Source: Pseudomonadota bacterium
Lineage (GTDB): Bacteria > Pseudomonadota > Alphaproteobacteria > Rhizobiales > Afifellaceae
Direction of reading: 5' to 3'
Assembly: GCA_023417735.1 (NCBI GenBank)
Contig: JAEZEK010000371.1
Coordinates: 1-5,654, forward strand
DNA: 5,654 nucleotides
Shown here one piece after another: positions 1 to 5,654 of the stretch (its first letter is position 1; each line of letters begins with the position of its first letter). The notes below the pieces were generated by a model that saw nothing but the letters and a program-made list of their open reading frames with translations, was not told the origin of the DNA and searched no databases. Made by a program: the position numbers and the translations under genes.

Positions 1-974
1 GGACGATCAAGTTCGCCGAGAACCCGCCGAAGAAGTACGAGGACATCGTCAACGTCCACTTCTACCGCGGGGCGCTGCCCGACATCTGGTACGCGCTGCG
101 CGACGTGGTGCTGTTCTGGGTCGAGAAGGGCGTCCGGATCTTCCGGGTGGACAACCCGCACACCAAGCCGCTGCCGTTCTGGGAGTGGATGATCCGCGAC
201 ATCCAGGACCGCTACCCCGACGTCGTCTTCCTCGCCGAGGCGTTCACCCGCCCGAAGATGATGAAGCGCCTCGGCAAGGTCGGCTTCACCCAGTCCTATT
301 CCTACTTCACCTGGCGCAACACGAAGCGGGAGCTGACGGACTACCTGACCGAGCTGACGCGGACCGAGGCGCGCCACGTCATGCGGCCGAACTTCTTCGT
401 CAACACGCCGGACATCAACCCGTACTTCCTGCAGACGAGCGGCCGGGCCGGGTTCCGGACGCGCCTCGTGCTGGCCGCCTCGCTCGCCGGCAATTACGGC
501 GTCTACAACGGCTTCGAGCTGTGCGAGGCGGAAGCCATTCCCGGCAAGGAAGAGTACCTCCATTCGGAGAAGTACGAGATCAAGGCCTGGGACTGGGACC
601 GCCCGGGCCACATCCGCCCGGACATCCGCCTGATGAACCGGCTGCGGCGGCACCACCCCGCGCTGCAGCAGTTCGAGAACCTGACCTTCTACAACGCCTG
701 GAACGACAACATCCTCTATTACGGCAAGATGACGCCGGCGAAGGACGACTTCCTGCTCTTCGCCGTCAATCTCGACCCGCACAACGCGCAAGGCGCGAAC
801 TTCGAGGTCCCGCTCTGGGAGTTCGGACTTCCCGACGACGCCTCCGTCACCGGCGAGGACCTCGTCACGGGCCAGCACTTCACCTGGCATGGCAAGGTTC
901 AGCACGTCTGGCTCGACCCGCGCGACCGGCCCTATGCGATCTGGCGCCTCGTCCCGCCGGGGGAGGCCGCCTGA
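1..974 (+). CDS. glgE: GlgE, alpha-1,4-glucan:maltose-1-phosphate maltosyltransferase (3' part; 5' end outside window)
   Basis: GlgE (EC 2.4.99.16, family GH13_3) is a cytoplasmic enzyme that adds the maltosyl unit of alpha-maltose 1-phosphate to the non-reducing end of an alpha-1,4-glucan and releases phosphate. The first full codon is at 3 and the TGA is at 972-974, giving 323 residues, about the C-terminal half of a typical 650-700-residue GlgE. Signatures seen: [12 protein letters not shown] at the left edge; [10 protein letters not shown] with the nucleophile Asp at 150-152; FLAEAFTRP with the acid/base Glu at 237-239; [11 protein letters not shown]; and FVNTPDINP with the third carboxylate Asp at 411-413. 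The Asp-to-Glu spacing of 29 residues matches what I recall for Streptomyces Glg[11 protein letters not shown] and a C-terminal beta domain (about 720-965) follow. NPHTKP and SEKYE distinguish GlgE from ordinary alpha-amylases. The frame is intact. Its stop overlaps the treS-mak start by one base, placing it upstream in the same operon. The identification is very secure; only the start is unseen. Confidence 0.97.
   Translation, partial: TIKFAENPPKKYEDIVNVHFYRGALPDIWYALRDVVLFWVEKGVRIFRVDNPHTKPLPFWEWMIRDIQDRYPDVVFLAEAFTRPKMMKRLGKVGFTQSYSYFTWRNTKRELTDYLTELTRTEARHVMRPNFFVNTPDINPYFLQTSGRAGFRTRLVLAASLAGNYGVYNGFELCEAEAIPGKEEYLHSEKYEIKAWDWDRPGHIRPDIRLMNRLRRHHPALQQFENLTFYNAWNDNILYYGKMTPAKDDFLLFAVNLDPHNAQGANFEVPLWEFGLPDDASVTGEDLVTGQHFTWHGKVQHVWLDPRDRPYAIWRLVPPGEAA
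959..966 (+). promoter_or_regulatory. Ribosome binding site for treS-mak
   Basis: A GGGGGAGG run containing the core GGAGG (962-966) ends seven bases before the ATG at 974, inside the last codons of glgE. It is a strong Shine-Dalgarno match at good spacing, and it decides the treS-mak start. Because the stop and start share an A (TGATG, 972-976), ribosomes finishing glgE can also restart here directly. Confidence 0.75.
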
Positions 975-3900
975 TGGACGTCAAGGCGAACTCGACGGGC
1001 GAGGCGGCCGAAGCCGCGGCGGCGGCCGGAGGGATCGAGCGCAGCGATCCCTACTGGTACAAGGACGCCGTCATCTACCAGCTGCACATCAAGGCGTTCT
1101 TCGACGGCAACAACGATGGAATGGGCGATTTCGAGGGCCTGTTCCAGAAGCTCGACTACGTCGAGAGCCTCGGCGTCAACACGATCTGGCTGCTGCCGTT
1201 CTATCCCTCGCCGCTGCGCGACGACGGCTACGACATCGCCGACTATCGCTCGATCAATCCGGCCTATGGCGACATGCGGGAGTTCCGCCGTTTCGTCGCC
1301 GCCGCCCACAAGCGCGGCATCCGGGTCCTCACCGAACTGGTCATCAACCACACCTCGGACCAGCATCCCTGGTTCCAGCGGGCGCGCATGGCCAAGCGCG
1401 GCTCGGCGGCGCGCAACTTCTACGTCTGGAGCGACACGGACGACCATTACCAGGGCACGCGGATCATCTTCCTCGACACCGAGAAGTCGAACTGGACCTG
1501 GGATCCGGTCGCGCAGCAATTCTTCTGGCACCGCTTCTACTCGCACCAGCCGGACCTGAACTTCGACAATCCGCGCGTGCTGGAGGAAGTCCTCAAGGTC
1601 ATGCGCTACTGGCTCGACATGGGCGTCGACGGGCTGCGGCTCGACGCCATCCCCTACCTCGTCGAGCGCGACGGCACCAACAACGAGAACCTGCCGGAGA
1701 CGCACGAGGTCCTGAAGAAGATCCGGGCCGAGCTCGACGCCAAGTACCCGGACCGGATGCTGCTCGCCGAGGCCAACCAGTGGCCGGAGGACACGCGCCC
1801 CTATTTCGGCGACGGCGACGAATGCCACATGGCGTTCCATTTCCCGCTGATGCCGCGCATGTACATGGCGGTCGCCCAGGAGGACCGCCATCCGATCACC
1901 GACATCATCCGCCAGACGCCGGATATCCCCGACCCGGCGCAATGGGCGATCTTCCTGCGCAACCATGACGAGCTGACGCTCGAGATGGTGACAGAGGAGG
2001 AGCGGGACTATCTGTGGCGGACCTATGCGCGGGACGCCCGCGCCCGCATCAATCTCGGCATCCGCCGCCGGCTCGCGCCGCTCCTCGACAACGACCGGCG
2101 CAAGATCGAGCTGATGAACGCGCTGCTGATGTCGATGCCGGGCACGCCGGTCGTCTATTACGGCGACGAGCTCGGCATGGGCGACAACTACTATCTCGGC
2201 GACCGCGACGGCGTGCGCACGCCGATGCAATGGTCGGCCGACCGCAACGGCGGCTTCTCGCGCGCCAACCCGCAGCAGCTCTACCTGCCGCCGATCATGG
2301 ACCCGGTCTACGGGTTCGAGGCGGTGAACGTCGAGGCGCAGCAGAACGAGGCGTCGTCGCTGCTCAACTGGATGCGGCGGCTCATCGCGGTGCGCAAGCA
2401 GCACAAGGCGTTCGGCCGCGGCACGCTGTCCTTCCTCTATCCGCGCAACCGCAAGATCCTCGCCTATGTCCGCGAGTACCAGGACGAGCGCATCCTGTGC
2501 GTGTTCAACCTGGCCCGCTCGGCGCAGGCGGTCGAGCTCGACCTGTCGCAATGGCGCGGCGCCGTGCCGATCGAGCTCACGGGCCGGGCCGCGTTCCCGC
2601 CGCTCGGCGACCTGCCCTACATGCTGACGCTGCCTGCCTACGGCTTCTTCTGGTTCGTGCTGGCCGACGAGGCGGCGGCCCCCCGGTGGCACACGCCGGC
2701 GCCGGATCCGCTGCCCGAGTTCGTCACGCTGACGGCGGCGGGCGGCAATCTCGACCGGGTGCTCGAGGGCCGCGAGCTCCGTCACCTGGAGCAGGACGCG
2801 CTGCCGGAATACCTCGCCCGCCAGCGCTGGTATGCCGGCAAGGGCGAGAAGATCGAGAGCGTGAAGGTGCGCTCGCTCGGCGAGCTCGGCTCCGGCTACA
2901 GGCTCGGCCTCGTGGAGGTGGCGACCAGGCAGGGCGGCGCGCAGTGTTACTTCCTGCCCCTCACCGTCGGATGGGGGGAGAACCTGCTGCGGTTCGGCGC
3001 CCCGAAGCTCTCCTACACACTCGCCAAGGTCCGCCACGGGCCGCGGATCGGCGCGCTCATGGACGCTGCCAGCGACGAGGATTTCGCCCGCTGCGTCGTC
3101 ACCGCGATGAAATGCGGGGCCGAGCACGCGGGGCTCGGCGGGACGATCCGCTGCGAGGGAACGGAGCGCCTGAACACGATCGAGGACTTCGCCTCTGTGC
3201 GCCCGGTCGCCGTGGAGCAGAGCAACATCTCCATCATCCTCGGCGAGCAGGTGATGCTCAAGGTCTATCGCCGTATCCGCTACGGCGAGCAGCCCGAGCT
3301 GGAGATGGCGCGGTTCCTGACCGAAGTGGCCGGCTTCCAGAACACGCCCGCCTATCTCGGCGCCGTGCACCACGTCCCCGAGGAGGGGGAGCCGGCGGCG
3401 CTCGCCTCGGCCTTCGCGTTCGTGCTCAACCAGGGCGACGCGTGGACCGTGATCGTCGAGGCGCTCGACCGGGAGCTCGACGATTTCGCCGTCAGGAGCG
3501 AGGGCGACGGCGAGGCCGGAGCACGCTTCTTCGGGTTCCCGCTCGATCTCGCGGGCATCCTCGGCCGGCGCACCGGCGAGATGCATGCCGCCCTCAGCAC
3601 CGAGACGGACGATCCGGCCTTCGCGGCGGAGCCGGTGACGAAGCGCGACGTCGAGCAATGGGTCGAGGATTCGCTCTGCGACGCGCGCGAGGCGCTCGAC
3701 ACGCTGGAGCGCGTGCGCGCCAACCTGCCGGATTCCGCGCGCGCCTTCGCGGAGCCGATCCTCGACGAGCGGCTGGCCATCCTCGACGGCATAAACGCGC
3801 TGCGGGGCATGGAGCCGGCCGGCAGCCGCATCCGCATCCACGGCGACTACCATCTCGGCCAGGTGCTCGTCGCGCAGGCGGACGTCATGATCATCGACTT

Positions 3901-4294
3901 CGAAGGGGAGCCGCAGCGCAGCCTCCACGAGCGCCGCGCGAAGTCGTCGCCGCTGCGCGACGTGGCCGGAATGCTGCGCTCGTTCGACTATGCGGCGTGG
4001 TCCACGCTCGACCGCTACCGCTCGCGCCACGGCGAGCCGAGCGAGGCGATCCGCAACCATGCCTTCGCCTGGCGCGACAAGGCGGTGCAGGACTTCCTGG
4101 CCGCCTATTGGACGAGCGTGGAAGGGGTGGCGACGGTACCGCAGGACCAGAGGGCGCGGGAGCGGCTGCTGTCGCTCTTCCTGTCGCAGAAGGCCTTCTA
4201 CGAGATCGCCTACGAGGCGGGGAACCGGCCCGGCTGGGTGTCCATTCCCGCCAGGGGTGTGCTCGACATCTACGAGACCAGGATGGGTTCATGA
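974..4294 (+). CDS. treS: TreS-Mak fusion: trehalose synthase (maltose alpha-D-glucosyltransferase) with C-terminal maltokinase
   Basis: This 1106-residue cytoplasmic protein has two enzymes. TreS (EC 5.4.99.16, GH13_16) interconverts trehalose and maltose; Mak/Pep2 (EC 2.7.1.175) makes maltose 1-phosphate for GlgE. After an Ala-rich N-terminus (residues 9-20), the TreS barrel starts near Tyr27 ([15 protein letters not shown]). It shows [13 protein letters not shown] (residues 122-134), [10 protein letters not shown] with nucleophile Asp224, [11 protein letters not shown] with acid/base Glu266, FLRNHDEL with Asp332, [14 protein letters not shown], and a C-terminal beta domain ending near 565. 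A Pro/Ala-rich linker (about 566-591) leads to Mak. The Mak N-cap carries RQRWYAGK (616-623). The kinase lobes carry VEQSNIS (747-753), the presumed ATP-site Lys763 in MLKVYRR, catalytic-loop HGDYHLGQ with Asp958, and metal-binding Asp975 in IIDFEGEP. Its length is close to TreS plus Mak as separate proteins. The ATG at 974 is chosen because it has a strong ribosome binding site and overlaps the glgE stop; the open frame upstream of it lies inside glgE and is not protein-like. All key residues are present and no break is seen. mak (pep2) would be an alternative symbol for the second half. Confidence 0.96.
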   Translation: MDVKANSTGEAAEAAAAAGGIERSDPYWYKDAVIYQLHIKAFFDGNNDGMGDFEGLFQKLDYVESLGVNTIWLLPFYPSPLRDDGYDIADYRSINPAYGDMREFRRFVAAAHKRGIRVLTELVINHTSDQHPWFQRARMAKRGSAARNFYVWSDTDDHYQGTRIIFLDTEKSNWTWDPVAQQFFWHRFYSHQPDLNFDNPRVLEEVLKVMRYWLDMGVDGLRLDAIPYLVERDGTNNENLPETHEVLKKIRAELDAKYPDRMLLAEANQWPEDTRPYFGDGDECHMAFHFPLMPRMYMAVAQEDRHPITDIIRQTPDIPDPAQWAIFLRNHDELTLEMVTEEERDYLWRTYARDARARINLGIRRRLAPLLDNDRRKIELMNALLMSMPGTPVVYYGDELGMGDNYYLGDRDGVRTPMQWSADRNGGFSRANPQQLYLPPIMDPVYGFEAVNVEAQQNEASSLLNWMRRLIAVRKQHKAFGRGTLSFLYPRNRKILAYVREYQDERILCVFNLARSAQAVELDLSQWRGAVPIELTGRAAFPPLGDLPYMLTLPAYGFFWFVLADEAAAPRWHTPAPDPLPEFVTLTAAGGNLDRVLEGRELRHLEQDALPEYLARQRWYAGKGEKIESVKVRSLGELGSGYRLGLVEVATRQGGAQCYFLPLTVGWGENLLRFGAPKLSYTLAKVRHGPRIGALMDAASDEDFARCVVTAMKCGAEHAGLGGTIRCEGTERLNTIEDFASVRPVAVEQSNISIILGEQVMLKVYRRIRYGEQPELEMARFLTEVAGFQNTPAYLGAVHHVPEEGEPAALASAFAFVLNQGDAWTVIVEALDRELDDFAVRSEGDGEAGARFFGFPLDLAGILGRRTGEMHAALSTETDDPAFAAEPVTKRDVEQWVEDSLCDAREALDTLERVRANLPDSARAFAEPILDERLAILDGINALRGMEPAGSRIRIHGDYHLGQVLVAQADVMIIDFEGEPQRSLHERRAKSSPLRDVAGMLRSFDYAAWSTLDRYRSRHGEPSEAIRNHAFAWRDKAVQDFLAAYWTSVEGVATVPQDQRARERLLSLFLSQKAFYEIAYEAGNRPGWVSIPARGVLDIYETRMGS
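4280..4283 (+). promoter_or_regulatory. Weak ribosome binding site for glgB
   Basis: AGGA lies seven bases before the ATG at 4291, within the last codons of treS-mak. It is a short match only, weaker than the site before treS-mak. Translation of glgB probably leans on coupling through the ATGA stop/start overlap (4291-4294). This is an inference from sequence and spacing alone. Confidence 0.5.
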
Positions 4295-5654
4295 GCGTTG
4301 CCGAAGCGACGACGGAGCTGGCGTGGAAACCCGATCCGCGGGGCATAGAGGCGCTCGTCCAGGGCCGCCACGGCGACCCCTTCGCGCTGCTCGGGATGCA
4401 TGCGCGCGGCGGTGAGCCGCTCACCGTGCGCGTGTTCTGGCCCGGGGCGGAGACGGTCTGCGTCATCGACGCGAAGACGGGGAAGCAGTGCGCCACGCTC
4501 GAACTGCTCCACCCGGCGGGGTTCTTCGCCGGCCCGGTCTCGCGGCGCCGGAACGTATTCCCGTACCGGCTGCGCGTCACCGCCGGCGAGCGGACCTTCG
4601 AAACCGAGGACCCGTACCGGTTCCCGCCGGTGCTCGGCGCACTCGACGTCCACCTGATGGCCGAAGGCAGCCACCGGGAGATCTACGAGCGCCTTGGCGC
4701 CCACCCCATCACGCTCGAAGGCGTGCCGGGGGTCAGCTTCTCGGTCTGGGCCCCCAACGCCAAGCGCGTCAGCGTGGTCGGCGACTTCAACTTCTGGGAC
4801 GGGCGCCGGCACCCGATGCGCAAGCGCGTCGAGGCGGGCGTCTGGGAGCTTTTCCTCCCGGGCGTGGAGAAGGGCGCCCTCTACAAGTTCGAGATCCTCG
4901 GGCCGGACGACCGGCTGCTGCCGCTCAAGGCGGACCCTGTGTCGTTCGCCCAGCAGCAGCCGCCCTCGACCGCCTCGATCGTGCACGGCCTCGTCGAGCG
5001 CGACTGGCAGGACAACGAATGGATGGCCGGCCGCCAGCGCCGGAACGCGCTGGACGCACCGATCTCCATCTACGAGATCCATCTCGCCTCGTGGCGCCGC
5101 AAGGACGGCGACGGGATGATGAGCTACGACGAGATCGCGGACGAGCTGATCCCGTACCTCTGCGACATGGGCTTCACCCATGTCGAGTGCATGCCGGTCA
5201 GCGAGTACCCGTTCTCCGGCTCCTGGGGCTACCAGCCGATCGGGCTCTTCGCGCCGACCAGCCGGCACGGCTCGCCCGAAGCCTTCGCGCGCTTCGTCGA
5301 GCGCCTGCACCAGGCCGGCAGCGGCGTGATCATCGACTGGGTGCCGGCGCATTTTCCGAGCGACGCCCACGGGCTCGCGAAGTTCGACGGCCCGGCGCTC
5401 TACGAGCATGAGGACCCGCGGCTCGGCTTCCACCGCGACTGGAACACGCTGATCTACAATTTCGGCCGGCGGGAGGTCTCGAACTTCCTGCTGGCCAACG
5501 CGCTGTTCTGGCTGAAGCGCTTCCACGTCGACGCGCTGCGCGTCGACGCCGTCGCCTCCATGCTCTACCTCGACTACAGCCGGCAGCCGGGCGAGTGGAT
5601 CCCGAACGTCCACGGCGGCCGCGCGAACCTCGAGGCGATCGCGTTCCTGCGCCA
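4291..5654 (+). CDS. glgB: GlgB, 1,4-alpha-glucan branching enzyme (5' part; 3' end outside window)
   Basis: GlgB (EC 2.4.1.18, GH13_9) cuts an alpha-1,4 chain and reattaches it through an alpha-1,6 link; here it would branch the linear glucan made by GlgE. The 454 visible residues compare with about 730 in full-length enzymes. In order: an N1 domain (about residues 15-115, with [13 protein letters not shown]); an N2/CBM48 domain (about 135-230, with [21 protein letters not shown]); then the catalytic barrel from about 255 ([13 protein letters not shown]). Tyr314 ([11 protein letters not shown]), Asp349 and His354 (DWVPAHF), Arg417 and nucleophile Asp419 ([16 protein letters not shown]) line up with E. 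coli Tyr300, Asp335, His340, Arg403 and Asp405 at a constant offset of 14. The two N-terminal domains make this the long bacterial type. The acid/base Glu would lie just beyond the right edge and cannot be checked. The ATG at 4291 overlaps the treS-mak stop as ATGA and has a weak AGGA upstream. The start fits the usual N-terminal length of the family. The frame is intact to the edge. Confidence 0.97.
   Translation, partial: MSVAEATTELAWKPDPRGIEALVQGRHGDPFALLGMHARGGEPLTVRVFWPGAETVCVIDAKTGKQCATLELLHPAGFFAGPVSRRRNVFPYRLRVTAGERTFETEDPYRFPPVLGALDVHLMAEGSHREIYERLGAHPITLEGVPGVSFSVWAPNAKRVSVVGDFNFWDGRRHPMRKRVEAGVWELFLPGVEKGALYKFEILGPDDRLLPLKADPVSFAQQQPPSTASIVHGLVERDWQDNEWMAGRQRRNALDAPISIYEIHLASWRRKDGDGMMSYDEIADELIPYLCDMGFTHVECMPVSEYPFSGSWGYQPIGLFAPTSRHGSPEAFARFVERLHQAGSGVIIDWVPAHFPSDAHGLAKFDGPALYEHEDPRLGFHRDWNTLIYNFGRREVSNFLLANALFWLKRFHVDALRVDAVASMLYLDYSRQPGEWIPNVHGGRANLEAIAFLR

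Noticed and set aside
185..973. Extension of the treS-mak reading frame upstream to position 185
   Set aside because: This stretch overlaps glgE out of frame, and its translation is Arg/Pro/Ala-rich noise. The TreS core begins near residue 27 after the ATG at 974, which has a good ribosome site.
889..1968. Plus-strand open frame of 359 codons overlapping the start of treS-mak
   Set aside because: Out of frame with the conserved TreS motifs, Arg/Gly/Ala-rich, and no recognisable domain; a shadow of high GC.
932..4060. Open frame of more than 1000 codons on the minus strand opposite treS-mak
   Set aside because: Its translation is rich in Arg, Val, Ala and Glu with no recognisable motif, and it lies codon-for-codon opposite a gene with intact catalytic motifs. 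It is explained by absence of TTA, CTA and TCA codons in the sense gene.
4488..5411. Plus-strand open frame of 307 codons inside glgB
   Set aside because: Out of frame with the GlgB motifs and composed mostly of Arg, Ala, Pro and Gly; a shadow frame.
4270..5613. Open frame of 447 codons on the minus strand opposite glgB
   Set aside because: Same codon-for-codon antisense register and biased composition as the one opposite treS-mak; no domain seen, while the plus strand encodes a clear GlgB.
1..5654. Search for promoters, terminators, tRNA or other RNA genes, CRISPR arrays, insertion sequences or att sites
   Set aside because: By eye no intergenic space exists, and no repeats, terminal inverted repeats, T-rich hairpin terminators or tRNA-like folds stood out. 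An internal promoter inside a gene cannot be excluded but has no support here.

Overview
This window is gapless, high-GC bacterial coding sequence on the + strand. It carries three consecutive genes of the GlgE pathway, which builds alpha-glucan from trehalose: the 3' half of glgE, a complete treS-mak fusion, and the 5' part of glgB. The strong G/C preference at third codon positions, the glgE > treS-mak > glgB order, and the proteobacterial flavour of the proteins (for example a fused TreS-Mak) suggest a high-GC proteobacterium, most likely an alphaproteobacterium. The species cannot be told from the window.

Layout: positions 1-974 encode the C-terminal 323 residues of GlgE (maltosyltransferase), including all three key active-site carboxylates. 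Positions 974-4294 encode a 1106-residue bifunctional protein, with trehalose synthase (about residues 1-565) joined to maltokinase (about residues 592-1106). Positions 4291-5654 encode the first 454 residues of glycogen branching enzyme GlgB; the gene runs off the right edge just after its catalytic nucleophile. There is no intergenic DNA. The first junction shares one base (TGATG) and the second shares four (ATGA), so the three genes are almost certainly one transcript with coupled translation. The promoter and terminator must lie outside the window.

How they work together: TreS isomerises trehalose to maltose, and the fused Mak phosphorylates maltose with ATP to alpha-maltose 1-phosphate. 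GlgE transfers the maltosyl unit to the non-reducing end of an alpha-1,4-glucan, and GlgB adds alpha-1,6 branches. The cassette therefore covers every step from trehalose to branched glucan without needing ADP-glucose.

Assessment: all visible catalytic residues are present and I see no frameshift, insertion sequence, RNA gene, CRISPR array or foreign insert. This is a well-preserved known pathway rather than a new system. The points worth a second look are minor: the fusion, the overlapping junctions, a possible hairpin at the treS start, an alanine-rich N-terminus, and a complete lack of certain codons that leaves long open frames on the opposite strand.
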